A stretch of DNA of 37,230 bases from an uncultured Bacilli bacterium. Lineage in GTDB: Bacteria; Bacillota_I; Bacilli_A; RF39; UBA660. The stretch lies in NCBI GenBank assembly GCA_934101345.1, contig CAKOQV010000005.1, forward strand, positions 1 through 37,230, read 5' to 3'. Position numbers and translations under genes: made by a program. Positions 7,746 to 15,691 of the stretch are shown here, in pieces. A model generated the notes under the pieces. It searched no databases. It was given only the letters and a program-made list of their open reading frames with translations, and was not told the DNA's origin. Position 1 is the stretch's first letter, and each line of letters starts with the position of its first letter.

Positions 7746-8023
7746 TATTAAGAATTCAAATATATTCTTTGCTATTTTCTTTCTTTTATGGAATACTTGT
7801 ATTTTTTTTATTAGAACTTAATTATAAATTATTGTATACTGGTAAGATGCTTTATAAAATTATTATATCTTTTTTGTTTGTTATGTTTATTTCACTATTA
7901 TATTTTTATGGATTACTTAAGATTAATAATGGTATTATTCATATATATTTCTTAATTGTTATGTTTACAGGTTATATGTTATCTTTTGTCATATATAGGA
8001 AAATTCGTTGTAAAAAAAGTTAA
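7742..8023 (+). CDS. yabQ: Spore cortex protein YabQ (short form)
   Basis: A 93-residue membrane protein with three or so hydrophobic segments (about 5-26, 36-58, 66-85). The N-terminal QIYSLLFSFFYGILVFFLLE fits the conserved first membrane segment of YabQ, which in B. subtilis is a polytopic membrane protein required for cortex formation. The Bacillus protein is about twice as long; this one lacks the C-terminal extension. Identification rests on that segment and on the 4-base overlap with yabP followed by divIC. Function is inferred from context and family. The divIC promoter lies inside its 3' end. Confidence 0.82.
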   Translation: MILRIQIYSLLFSFFYGILVFFLLELNYKLLYTGKMLYKIIISFLFVMFISLLYFYGLLKINNGIIHIYFLIVMFTGYMLSFVIYRKIRCKKS

Positions 8024-8036
8024 GTTATGCTATAAT
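8008..8036 (+). promoter_or_regulatory. Sigma-A type promoter of divIC
   Basis: TTGTAA (8008-8013), 17-bp spacer, TATAAT (8031-8036) preceded by TGC (extended -10). It overlaps the end of yabQ and lets divIC be expressed outside sporulation. Confidence 0.75.
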
Positions 8037-8058
8037 CTTAGTGTAAGAAGGTGATAAC

Positions 8059-8382
8059 TTGGCTAAGAGTAAGAATACTAGAAAAAGTAAAATTAGTAAA
8101 AAAGCTAAACTTAGAATACTGCTATTCTTTATTATTTTTGGTGGTATTATAGGGTCTCTTAGTTATAGTTTTTTTTCTAATGTTAATAAGATAGTTAGTA
8201 TTAAAAAAGAGAAACAAGTTCTTAATGATAGAATTTCAGAACTTACTGATGAAGAAGAAGTTTTGAATTCGGATATTAAAAAGCTTGAAGATCCTGAATA
8301 TGTGGCAAGATATGCAAGAGAAAAGTATTTGTATTCTAAAGATGGGGAACTTATTATTAGAATACCGGATGAAGATAATTAA
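8059..8382 (+). CDS. divIC: Cell-division protein DivIC (FtsB-like)
   Basis: 107 residues starting at TTG 8059, with AAGGTG 6 bases upstream. A basic cytosolic tail (KSKNTRKSKISKKAKLR, about 2-20) is followed by one membrane segment (about 21-40) and a leucine-zipper-like coiled coil (about 44-77). A short extracellular end has the family motif EDPEYVARYAREKYLYSKDG. DivIC/FtsB joins FtsL and DivIB (FtsQ) in the division complex that activates septal wall synthesis. The position after yabPQ and next to tilS/ftsH matches Bacillus, though tilS-ftsH are inverted here. The last codons run into a shared terminator with ftsH. Confidence 0.93.
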   Translation: MAKSKNTRKSKISKKAKLRILLFFIIFGGIIGSLSYSFFSNVNKIVSIKKEKQVLNDRISELTDEEEVLNSDIKKLEDPEYVARYAREKYLYSKDGELIIRIPDEDN

Positions 8383-8416
8383 AAGAAGATACTATTTGGT
8401 TTTAGTATCTTCTTTT
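8381..8416. terminator. Bidirectional terminator between divIC and ftsH
   Basis: A 14-bp perfect stem: 8381-8394 pairs with 8403-8416, with an 8-base loop. It has A on one flank and T on the other, so it works both ways. The stop codons of both convergent genes lie within or at its edge, and the last ftsH codons are in the loop and 3' arm. Confidence 0.9.
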
Positions 8417-10323
8417 TTAGTAGTCTTTTTTGTTTTCTTTATATCTTCTTTAATTGCTTTTACTTGTTCTTCTTCTTTTTTTTCTTCTTTTGGTAAGTGA
8501 CCATGTTCTACTAGATAGTCAATTTCTTCTTTAGTTATTGTTTCTTCTTCAAGTAAAGTGTTTGCTATTAAAGATAATAAGTCTTTATTTTCAGATATGA
8601 TTTTTTTAGTTTTTTCGTAGCAGTTATTGATTATTGAACGCATTTCTTCATCTATTTCATGAGCTACTGTATCTGAAATATTTCTATTTTTGGTATAATC
8701 TCTGCCTAAGAATGTGTTACCATCTGGTTCTTCAAGCATCATAGGTCCTAATGAACTCATACCATATTCTGTTACCATACTTCTGGCTATTTTTGTGGCT
8801 TTCTTGAAGTCATCATGGGCTCCTGTTGTTATTTCTCTAAATGTTACTTCTTCGGCAACTCTTCCTCCAAGTAAACCACATATTGATTCTAGCAATTCGT
8901 TCTTTGTGTAATTGAATGATTCTTCTTTTGGAGTCATCATTGTATAACCACCGGCATGTCCTCTTGGAATTATAGTTATTTTTTGTACTTCATTGGCACC
9001 ATCTAGTTTTAATCCCATTACGGCATGTCCTGCTTCGTGGAAGGCTACTAATTTCTTTTCTTTATCAGTATATTTCTTTGTTACTTTGGCAGGTCCCATT
9101 AATACTCTGTCTGTTGCTTCATCTATTTCAGCCATTGATATTTCTTTTTTGTTTCTTCTAACTGCTAGTAGGGCAGCTTCATTAAGTAAGTTTTCTAGGT
9201 CTGCTCCTGAAAATCCTGGTGTTCTTTTAGCAAGATATTCTAGTGTTATATTTTTCGCTAATACCTTGTTTTTAGCATGTACTTTTAATATTTCTATTCT
9301 GGCATTTTTATCTGGTAGACTTACTGTTACTTGTCTATCAAATCTTCCTGGTCTTAATAGGGCAGGATCTAATACATCTGGTCTATTAGTAGCGGCTATT
9401 ATGATTATTCCTTCATTAGCACCAAAGCCATCCATTTCTGTTAGTAATTGGTTTAATGTTTGCTCTCTTTCATCATGACCTCCACCTAGGCCTGTTCCTC
9501 TTTGCCTACCTACAGCATCTATTTCATCGATAAATATTAGACATGGAGCATTCATTTTTGCTTGTTTAAACATATCTCTTACTCTTGATGCACCAATACC
9601 TACGAATAATTCTACGAAGTCTGAACCACTTATATAATAGAATGGTACTTTGGCTTCTCCTGCTACAGCACGGGCTAGTAATGTTTTACCTGTTCCTGGA
9701 GGACCTACTAATAGAACTCCTTTTGGTATTCTAGCTCCCATACTAGTAAATTTCTTTGGATTTTTTAAGAAGTCTATTAATTCTTGTACTTCTTCTTTTT
9801 CTTCTGTTAAACCTGCAACATCTTTGAAGGTTGCTCGACTTTCTTCAACAAGTTTTGCTCTTGATTTTCCAAAGTCCATAGATTTACTTCCACCACCAAG
9901 TTGTCTTGTGAATATCCAAATTGTAACGCCTGCTAGAATAACTATTGGAACAACATCTACTAAAATGGCAAGCCATGATGATGCTTCAGCATCAGTGTTG
10001 ATTTTTAATTCAAAGTTACTTGTTCCTTCTTTAGCGGCTGTTATTTTTGAAATGAATTCTTCTGACTGCGGTAGGTAAAGGATAAAACTTTCATTTTCGG
10101 CATAATCAGATAATTTTCCTTCAAGCATATATGTTTCGGTACGAACTTTAGGAGTTATAGTTAATTCTGTTACTTTACCTCCATTTAAGTCTTTCATGAA
10201 TTCATCATAAGATAGTTCGTTTACTTTGACATTGAACATTTTGAATATTATTAGGCATCCTATAATGAATATTAATAAAAATGCATATGGTGTTAAACTT
10301 TTCTTTATATTTTTTCTATTCAT
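8392..10323 (-). CDS. ftsH: ATP-dependent zinc metalloprotease FtsH
   Basis: A 643-residue membrane-anchored AAA+ protease that degrades membrane and regulatory proteins. Two membrane segments (about 13-28 and 117-138) flank an extracytoplasmic domain. The AAA module has Walker A GPPGTGKT (207-214), Walker B LIFIDEID (about 262-269), the pore loop FVG, and the second region of homology AATNRPDVLDPALLRPGRFD. The zinc site is HEAGH (429-433). The C-terminus is a Lys/Glu-rich tail. It starts at ATG 10323 behind GAGAGGA and overlaps the end of tilS by 8 bases, the tilS-ftsH linkage seen in Bacilli. hprT, often between them, is missing. Confidence 0.98.
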   Translation of the reverse strand: MNRKNIKKSLTPYAFLLIFIIGCLIIFKMFNVKVNELSYDEFMKDLNGGKVTELTITPKVRTETYMLEGKLSDYAENESFILYLPQSEEFISKITAAKEGTSNFELKINTDAEASSWLAILVDVVPIVILAGVTIWIFTRQLGGGSKSMDFGKSRAKLVEESRATFKDVAGLTEEKEEVQELIDFLKNPKKFTSMGARIPKGVLLVGPPGTGKTLLARAVAGEAKVPFYYISGSDFVELFVGIGASRVRDMFKQAKMNAPCLIFIDEIDAVGRQRGTGLGGGHDEREQTLNQLLTEMDGFGANEGIIIIAATNRPDVLDPALLRPGRFDRQVTVSLPDKNARIEILKVHAKNKVLAKNITLEYLAKRTPGFSGADLENLLNEAALLAVRRNKKEISMAEIDEATDRVLMGPAKVTKKYTDKEKKLVAFHEAGHAVMGLKLDGANEVQKITIIPRGHAGGYTMMTPKEESFNYTKNELLESICGLLGGRVAEEVTFREITTGAHDDFKKATKIARSMVTEYGMSSLGPMMLEEPDGNTFLGRDYTKNRNISDTVAHEIDEEMRSIINNCYEKTKKIISENKDLLSLIANTLLEEETITKEEIDYLVEHGHLPKEEKKEEEQVKAIKEDIKKTKKTTKKEDTKTK

Positions 10324-11632
10324 AATTTTCCTCTCTTTCTTTGCACTCTATTATTATATCATACTTTTCATTTTTTTTAGAACAAAATTTACTTTTTTTA
10401 ATACCTGGTATCCAAATTATATTGTTATTACTATCTATTAATATTGGATAGGTTATTCTTTGTGATATTGGAAGTTTATTTTCTATCATTATTTCTTTTA
10501 TTTTCTTTTTATTATTACTTCCTTTTAGTATTATATAATCTCCATCTATTCTATTTCTAAAATATAAGGGTAATATTATATTACTTTTATCTATTCTACA
10601 TATATAATTGCTATCGCTTTCGGTATTATTTATTATATTGAATTCTAGGTTATTGATAATTAAATTATTAGTTAACTCTATTTTATAATTGTCTTTTTTT
10701 GATATGTTTTCTTTTATTAATAATTTATTATATTCTTTTACTATTATTTTATTATTTGGTAAGTTTATACTTAGATTTGGTTTGTTGTTTTTTATTAATT
10801 TGATAATACTAATTACATGTTTTTCTGTTACTATGTTACTTTCATTTGAATAGATATTATTTAATATATAGTATAAAGTGTTTTTTATTAAAAAATCATC
10901 TAATTTTAATAATTCAGCTATATATATTGTACACCCTTTATAAATACTAGTAATATTCTTTTTTACTAATGATTTTATATAATTATCATATTCTAATAGT
11001 GTATTAGAGTATTTTAAAAATTTTTTGTGGACATCTTTGTCTTCTTCTTTTAATAAAGGAAGAATTTTTTTTCGATATCTATTTCTAGTATAATCTGTAT
11101 TTGTGTTAGAACTATCAATAAAATATGTGATATTATGTGATTTGTTATAGTTTATGATATCTTCTTTTGTTACTTTTAGTAAAGGTCTTATTATTTGATA
11201 GTTTTTTACTTTGCTTATTTCTTTAATACCAGCATATCCTTCAAGGTTAGAACCACGGATTATTTTCATTAATATTGTTTCTATTTGATCATCACCATGG
11301 TGGGCAAGGAATAGTTTAGTAGAGTGATATTTGGATAATATTTCTTCATAGAAGTTATATCTTTTTTTTCTGGCTTCATTTTCGAAGTTTGTTTCTTTAT
11401 ATTCTGTTATTTTCATACTTTCGAAGATTAAATTATGTTTTTGACAGTAATCTTTTAGATATTCTTCTTCAGTAGTACTTTCTTTTCTGACATTGTGGTT
11501 TATATGACATACTACTATTTTGTTTGTTTTTTGTTCTAGTAGATTTAATAAACACATGGAGTCTGGCCCTGAAGACACTCCTACTACTACGGGGGTGCTA
11601 TCAAAAATAATGTCGTCTAAAATGTGTTCCAT
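10316..11632 (-). CDS. tilS: tRNA(Ile)-lysidine synthase TilS
   Basis: 438 residues from ATG 11632. An upstream in-frame ATG at 11650 is rejected because the Shine-Dalgarno AAAGGAGG lies between the two. TilS adds lysine to the wobble cytidine of the CAU-anticodon tRNA-Ile, converting it to read AUA, which is vital in an AT-rich genome. The P-loop VSSGPDSMCLL is the N-type ATP pyrophosphatase motif. Further marks are HHGDDQIETILMK, IRPLL and DSSNTNTDYTRNRYRKKILP. The C-terminal half is very AT-rich and Asn/Lys-rich but retains the expected length. It precedes ftsH in a two-gene operon. Confidence 0.95.
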   Translation of the reverse strand: MEHILDDIIFDSTPVVVGVSSGPDSMCLLNLLEQKTNKIVVCHINHNVRKESTTEEEYLKDYCQKHNLIFESMKITEYKETNFENEARKKRYNFYEEILSKYHSTKLFLAHHGDDQIETILMKIIRGSNLEGYAGIKEISKVKNYQIIRPLLKVTKEDIINYNKSHNITYFIDSSNTNTDYTRNRYRKKILPLLKEEDKDVHKKFLKYSNTLLEYDNYIKSLVKKNITSIYKGCTIYIAELLKLDDFLIKNTLYYILNNIYSNESNIVTEKHVISIIKLIKNNKPNLSINLPNNKIIVKEYNKLLIKENISKKDNYKIELTNNLIINNLEFNIINNTESDSNYICRIDKSNIILPLYFRNRIDGDYIILKGSNNKKKIKEIMIENKLPISQRITYPILIDSNNNIIWIPGIKKSKFCSKKNEKYDIIIECKEREENYE

Positions 11633-11652
11633 AGTTTCCTCCTTTGTCATAT

Positions 11653-11661
11653 ATTATAGCA
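11653..11661 (-). promoter_or_regulatory. Extended -10 promoter of tilS-ftsH
   Basis: On the minus strand TGC-TATAAT (11661 to 11653). The -35 at 17 bp is poor (TTCTTT), so recognition would depend on the extended -10. It lies back to back with the promoter of the gene at 11746. Confidence 0.6.
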
Positions 11662-11689
11662 GATATTATAGAAAAAAAGAATATTTATT

Positions 11690-11718
11690 TTGACTTTTAT
11701 AACTAATTAAGTTATAAT
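11690..11718 (+). promoter_or_regulatory. Sigma-A type promoter of the gene at 11746
   Basis: TTGACT (11690-11695), 17-bp spacer, TATAAT (11713-11718). It is one of the best matches to the vegetative consensus in the window. Confidence 0.8.
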
Positions 11719-11745
11719 TATCTTCCGAGGTGAAAAAAAGTATAT

Positions 11746-12093
11746 ATGAAAGTGTTTCAAAACGTTACTATGTCTTCTTTGATAGCAGGTTATTTTTTAG
11801 CAAATGGAACTAGGATAATTGAATTTAATACTATTACTAATTTGTTGAATGACTTATATAAGCATGAAGATATAGATGTTATGGAAACTGATGATGATAT
11901 TGATAAACTTTGTATGATCATTTTATTTGATGATAAAAGTGTTATTTTGAATCATGACTTTGATGCTATTATTAATGTTAAAGGAACTAATATTATAGTT
12001 TATGATTATTTGTATAATTTAACTAGTGAATGGGTAAGAAATTACTTTAATGTAGATGAAAATATAAAGAAAAGAACTAAGATTATTGCTTAG
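11746..12093 (+). CDS. Small protein of unknown function
   Basis: 115 residues that I do not recognise. It is acidic in the middle (ETDDDIDKL), has no clear membrane segment or signal peptide, and appears to alternate short beta strands (TRIIEF, LCMIILF, TNIIVYDYLY) with helices, suggesting a small cytosolic alpha/beta fold. A near-consensus promoter and AGGTGA (about 12 bases before the ATG, rather far) support expression. It converges on tyrS and overlaps the tyrS stop by 4 bases; a shared two-way terminator covers both ends. There is no context clue to function, as both neighbours are unrelated housekeeping genes. Confidence 0.7.
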   Translation: MKVFQNVTMSSLIAGYFLANGTRIIEFNTITNLLNDLYKHEDIDVMETDDDIDKLCMIILFDDKSVILNHDFDAIINVKGTNIIVYDYLYNLTSEWVRNYFNVDENIKKRTKIIA

Positions 12094-12101
12094 TTCATTT
12101 T
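12074..12101. terminator. Bidirectional terminator between the 11746 gene and tyrS
   Basis: GAACTAAG-ATTATTG-CTTAGTTC, an 8-bp perfect stem with T-rich flanks on both strands. Both stop codons fall within it. Confidence 0.8.
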
Positions 12102-13307
12102 TATTAGGTAATATTTTTTCTTACCTTTTCTTATTATGTGATATTTTCTAATTTTTGTTATCTTATGATTTTCATCATTTATTATATCACCATCTAATGA
12201 TATAGCATTATTTGATAGGAATTCTCTTGCTTCTCTTCTTGATGAAGCAATACTATTATTTACTAATATGTTTAGGATTATATCTTCATCTACATTATAT
12301 GTTGGTATTCCTTTAAAGGCTAATTCTATTTCGCTATCTGTTAATTCTTTGATATTGCCTGTGAATAATGATTCTGATATTTTAACAGCAGTATCGGCAT
12401 CTTCTTTACTATGAATATCTTTTACCACTTCGTAGGCTAATGTTTTTTGGGCTAATCTAAGTTCTGGTTTTTCTTCATGTCTCTTCATAATATCTTCGAT
12501 TTCTTCTTTGGTTAGGAAAGTAAATACTTTTAGGTATTCTAATACTTTAGAGTCATCAGCATTTATTAAGTACTGATATATTTCATAAGGAGATGTCTTT
12601 TCTTTATCTAACCATAGGGCATTACCTTCTGATTTTCCAAATTTATGTCCAGTTGCATCTAAGATAAGGGGCATTGTAAAGCCATAGGCTTCTTTACCTA
12701 ATTTTTTTCTTATTAATTCGATACCGGTAGTTATGTTTCCCCACTGATCTGATCCTTCAACTTGCATGATACAGTTTTTTGTTTCATATAGATGCATAAA
12801 GTCATATCCTTGAAGTAACATATAGGAAAATTCGGCATAAGTAATACCACTTTCTAGTCTTCTTTGAATAATATCTTTACTTAACATATAATTTATATTT
12901 ATGTATTTTCCGATATCTCTTAAGAATTCTAGGAATGTATAATCTTTTGTCCAAGAGTAGTTATCTACTAGTTCGGCTTTTCCGTCAAATAGTTTATCTA
13001 TTTGATTTTTGATACATTTGATATTTTTATCTACTGTTTCATAAGATAGTATTTCTCTTTCTGCGGTTGGTCTTGGATCACCAATTCTTCCTGTTGCACC
13101 ACCACATAATAGTATTGGATGGTGGCCATATTTGGCTAATCTTTTAGCGGTTACTAATGAAGAATAGTGGCCGATATGTAAGCTATCAGCAGTTGGATCT
13201 GTACCCCAATAGAATGTTATTGGTTCTCCATTTAATACTTCTTCAAGATTATCTCCTGCTACATCTTTTATTAGTCCCCTCCAGACTAAGTCTTCATATA
13301 ATTTCAT
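12090..13307 (-). CDS. tyrS: Tyrosyl-tRNA synthetase
   Basis: 405 residues from ATG 13307, chosen for AAAGGAGG just upstream and the family start MKLYEDLVWRGLI. An open frame extending upstream to 13373 is T-box leader, not protein. It is a class Ic synthetase. The HIGH motif is DSLHIGHYSS, the tyrosine pocket includes YDFMHLYE and GSDQWGNITTG, and the KMSKS loop is KFGKSEGNALWLD. A C-terminal S4-type RNA-binding domain (about 340-400, ASSRREAREFLSNNAISLDG) contacts the tRNA. Expression is expected to be controlled by uncharged tRNA-Tyr through the leader. Confidence 0.97.
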   Translation of the reverse strand: MKLYEDLVWRGLIKDVAGDNLEEVLNGEPITFYWGTDPTADSLHIGHYSSLVTAKRLAKYGHHPILLCGGATGRIGDPRPTAEREILSYETVDKNIKCIKNQIDKLFDGKAELVDNYSWTKDYTFLEFLRDIGKYININYMLSKDIIQRRLESGITYAEFSYMLLQGYDFMHLYETKNCIMQVEGSDQWGNITTGIELIRKKLGKEAYGFTMPLILDATGHKFGKSEGNALWLDKEKTSPYEIYQYLINADDSKVLEYLKVFTFLTKEEIEDIMKRHEEKPELRLAQKTLAYEVVKDIHSKEDADTAVKISESLFTGNIKELTDSEIELAFKGIPTYNVDEDIILNILVNNSIASSRREAREFLSNNAISLDGDIINDENHKITKIRKYHIIRKGKKKYYLIKMN

Positions 13308-13329
13308 AATATTTCCTCCTTTTTTATAT

Positions 13330-13538
13330 AAAAAAAGTGATACCATAAAAGGACGAACTAGTCGTGGTACCACCTTTATTTACAATATAATTATTGCCTT
13401 GGTATGATAACGGTATTTACCGATTAAACTCTTAATATGTAACTTCGTTATTTTACTTTGTTAATTTCCACCTAACATTAACTCTCTATATGGTAAGTAA
13501 AATAATTACTTAGTATTAGTCGCTGTTTAATTAATATG
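13330..13538 (-). ncRNA. T-box leader of tyrS
   Basis: Read on the minus strand, the leader contains the T-box core AAGGTGGTACCACG (13376 to 13363). The terminator arm GTGGTACCA (13373-13365) pairs with TGGTATCAC (13345-13337) and is followed by seven T. Upstream a long Stem I is visible: TTATTTTACTT pairs with AAGTAAAATAA, with an apical GTTAAT/ATTAAC helix. Just 3' of this stem, after GAAG, comes the candidate specifier TAC (13441-13439), a tyrosine codon. Uncharged tRNA-Tyr would pair with the specifier and the T-box to prevent termination. Ends are approximate; the specifier is inferred from position. Confidence 0.92.
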
Positions 13539-13543
13539 TCTAA

Positions 13544-13572
13544 ATTGTAGTATATTTTTTTTTGATTGTCAA
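13544..13572 (-). promoter_or_regulatory. Sigma-A type promoter of tyrS
   Basis: Minus strand TTGACA (13572 to 13567), 17-bp spacer, TACAAT (13549 to 13544). It is an exact -35 and a 5/6 -10. Transcription would start about 13537, giving a leader of some 230 nt that carries the T-box. Confidence 0.85.
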
Positions 13573-13607
13573 TAATAATTTAAGAAAAAGTTTTTTATTT
13601 TTTGTTT

Positions 13608-13670
13608 CACTTAAGGCCTGTAGTCCTTAGGTGTTTATTTGAGCCAAGATATTGTCTCAAATAAAGGGCT
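13608..13670. other. Unexplained double hairpin between tyrS and prfA
   Basis: Two hairpins abut with no gap. CACTTAAGG pairs with CCTTAGGTG (13608-13616 with 13625-13633, one G.T), and TTTATTTGAG pairs perfectly with CTCAAATAAA (13634-13643 with 13656-13665). On the plus strand AGCC at the loop edge (13642-13645) could pair with GGCT (13667-13670). Neither hairpin has a T-tract on either strand, so they are not ordinary terminators. They lie outside both flanking promoters. A TATAAT on the minus strand (13676-13671) would start a transcript at the first base of the second hairpin, but its -35 is weak. I do not recognise a known RNA class. Confidence 0.5.
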
Positions 13671-13721
13671 ATTATATATAAGCAAGAAATATATATTTAG
13701 ATATTTATTTGGTATTATTAA

Positions 13722-13750
13722 TTTACTTTTCTATATTTTTATTATATAAT
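13722..13750 (+). promoter_or_regulatory. Promoter of prfA-prmC
   Basis: TTTACT (13722-13727), 17-bp spacer, TATAAT (13745-13750), ending 25 bases before the prfA ATG. Confidence 0.65.
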
Positions 13751-13775
13751 ATTTAAAGAAATGAGGGATTATTCT

Positions 13776-14834
13776 ATGATAGATAGATTAGAAGCTACAT
13801 TAAAAAGATATAATGAGATAGGAGAAGAGTTATCTAGTCCTGAGATTATATCTGATATTAAGAAAATGACTCTTCTTTCTAAGGAAAGAACTAGTTTAGA
13901 AAAGACAGTAGAAGTTTATAAAGAATATAAGAAAGTATTATCTGATATTGAGGAGGCTAAGGAATTACTTAGTGATAAAGATATGGCTTCATTTGCTAAA
14001 GAAGAACTTGCTGAAGCAGAGAGTAAGAAAAGCAAATTAGAAAGTGAACTTGAAATACTTCTTATACCACATGATCCTAATGATGAAAAGAATGTTATTG
14101 TAGAAATTAGAGGAGCCGCTGGTGGAGATGAAGGTAATATCTTTGCAGGTGATTTATTTGATATGTATAGTAAATATGCTGCGAATAATGGATGGAAAAT
14201 AGATATACTTAATGCTACTAGTGGTACTGCTGGTGGATATTCACAAATAGAGTTTATGGTTAAGGGTGATAGTGTTTATTCTAAACTTAAGTATGAAAGT
14301 GGTGCTCATAGAGTACAGAGAGTACCTGCTACTGAGAGTCAGGGTAGAGTACATACTAGTACGGCTACTGTACTTGTTATGCCTGAAGCTGAAGAGTTTG
14401 ATTTTGAACTTGATGAGTCTGAAGTTAGAATTGATATAACTAGAAGTAGTGGATGCGGTGGACAAGGTGTTAATACTACGGATAGTGCTGTTAGACTTAC
14501 ACATATTCCTACGGGTATTATTGTTTATTCTCAGACTGAGAGAAGTCAGATTAAGAATAAAGAACTTGCTTTTAAAATACTTAAAACTAGACTATATGAT
14601 ATGAAACTTAAAGAACAAGAAGAAAAGAATGCTGCTGATAGAAAAGTTAAGATTGGTACTGGAGATAGAAGCGAGAAAATAAGAACTTATAATTATCCAC
14701 AGAATAGAATTACTGATCATAGAATTGGTTATACTTCAATGAATCTTGATAGAGTTATGGATGGTGATATGGAAGATTTAATTGAGGCTTTAATTAATGA
14801 AGATCAGAAAAAGAAACTAGAGGGTAGTATTTAA
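13776..14834 (+). CDS. prfA: Peptide chain release factor 1
   Basis: 352 residues from ATG 13776 (MIDRLEATLKRYNEI), 8 bases after GAGGG; an in-frame ATG at 13761 overlaps that site and is rejected. RF1 ends translation at UAA and UAG. The helical N-terminal domain is followed by the catalytic loop SSGCGGQGVNTTDSAVRLTH, whose GGQ enters the peptidyl-transferase centre and is the target of PrmC methylation. The stop-codon reading region includes RVPATESQGRVHTS, fitting the RF1 PxT-type motif (here PAT). It is the first gene of an operon with prmC, the classical pairing. Confidence 0.97.
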   Translation: MIDRLEATLKRYNEIGEELSSPEIISDIKKMTLLSKERTSLEKTVEVYKEYKKVLSDIEEAKELLSDKDMASFAKEELAEAESKKSKLESELEILLIPHDPNDEKNVIVEIRGAAGGDEGNIFAGDLFDMYSKYAANNGWKIDILNATSGTAGGYSQIEFMVKGDSVYSKLKYESGAHRVQRVPATESQGRVHTSTATVLVMPEAEEFDFELDESEVRIDITRSSGCGGQGVNTTDSAVRLTHIPTGIIVYSQTERSQIKNKELAFKILKTRLYDMKLKEQEEKNAADRKVKIGTGDRSEKIRTYNYPQNRITDHRIGYTSMNLDRVMDGDMEDLIEALINEDQKKKLEGSI

Positions 14835-14843
14835 TAATAAAAT

Positions 14844-15566
14844 ATGAATGATATTGAATATTTAAGAAAATACTTAAAAGATAAAGATTTAGATACGGCT
14901 TTAAAAGAATTAGAAAGCGGGATACCTGTTCAGTATATAGTGGGTAATACTAATTTTTATGGTTATGATTTTAAAGTTAATAGGAATACTTTGATTCCTA
15001 GATTTGAGACTGAACTACTAGTAGAGAAAACTTATAATTATATTAAGAAATATTTTAATAAAGATAATATTAAGATACTTGATATTGGTACTGGTAGTGG
15101 ATGTATTGCTATTACTTTGAATAAATTATTAAATAGTTGTGATATTACTGGCATAGATATATCTAGTGAGGCATTAGAGGTTGCTAAAGAAAATAATATT
15201 AGTAATAATACTAATGTTAAGTTTATCGAAAGTGATATTTTTTCTAATGTTTCTGATAAGTATGACGTTATTATTAGTAATCCTCCTTATATTAGTTATG
15301 GTGATACTGAGGTTATGGATATTGTTAAGAATAATGAACCACACTTGGCATTATATGCTAAAGATAATGGATTATACTTTTATGATAAGATTATTAAAGA
15401 TAGTAGTAAGTATTTGAATGATAAATTTATTATGGCTTTTGAAATTGGTTATAAACAAGGAAAGGATATTACTAAAATAGTTAATAAGTACTATAAAGAT
15501 ATCAATATGTCTGTGGAAAAAGATTATAGCGGTAGAGATAGATTTGTTTTTATTTGGAATCATTAG
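14844..15566 (+). CDS. prmC: Release factor glutamine methyltransferase PrmC
   Basis: 240 residues, shorter than the usual 275-285; the N-terminal helical substrate-binding domain is trimmed. It methylates the glutamine of the GGQ motif in release factors. Seen: the family motif GIPVQYIVGNTNFYGYDF, IPRFETELLV, the SAM site ILDIGTGSGCIAITL (about 74-88), and the catalytic VIISNPPYIS. The C-terminal EKDYSGRDRFVF is typical. There is no good Shine-Dalgarno before ATG 14844, only 9 bases after the prfA stop, so re-initiation after prfA is likely. The stop lies within a terminator. Confidence 0.96.
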   Translation: MNDIEYLRKYLKDKDLDTALKELESGIPVQYIVGNTNFYGYDFKVNRNTLIPRFETELLVEKTYNYIKKYFNKDNIKILDIGTGSGCIAITLNKLLNSCDITGIDISSEALEVAKENNISNNTNVKFIESDIFSNVSDKYDVIISNPPYISYGDTEVMDIVKNNEPHLALYAKDNGLYFYDKIIKDSSKYLNDKFIMAFEIGYKQGKDITKIVNKYYKDINMSVEKDYSGRDRFVFIWNH

Positions 15567-15587
15567 TTTAATTACTAGTGATTTTTT
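15558..15587 (+). terminator. Terminator of prfA-prmC
   Basis: AATCATTAGT-TTAATT-ACTAGTGATT, a 10-bp stem with one G.T pair, followed by T. It includes the prmC TAG. Confidence 0.8.
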
Positions 15588-15590
15588 ATA

Positions 15591-15619
15591 TTGACTTTTG
15601 TAAAAAAAGTCTATATAAT
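15591..15619 (+). promoter_or_regulatory. Sigma-A type promoter of the gene at 15692
   Basis: TTGACT (15591-15596), 17-bp spacer, TATAAT (15614-15619). The implied leader of about 65 nt is longer than most in this window and contains no structure I can name. Confidence 0.8.
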
Positions 15620-15691
15620 ACTATGCGATTTAGATGTTTTGAATTGTTTATATTTTTGGATGTCAGTAAAGATACTGTAGGAGGTATAGCA

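Noticed and set aside
12090..13373. An N-terminal extension of TyrS by 22 residues
   Set aside because: The extension is the T-box/terminator region and lies upstream of the AAAGGAGG site; the family start is at 13307.
13608..13633. Reading the first hairpin upstream of prfA as a terminator
   Set aside because: No T-run follows on either strand, and no gene ends there: both neighbours point away.
15578..15691. A 38-residue N-terminal extension of the small helical protein
   Set aside because: It covers the TTGACT/TATAAT promoter, and AGGAGGT directly precedes ATG 15692.
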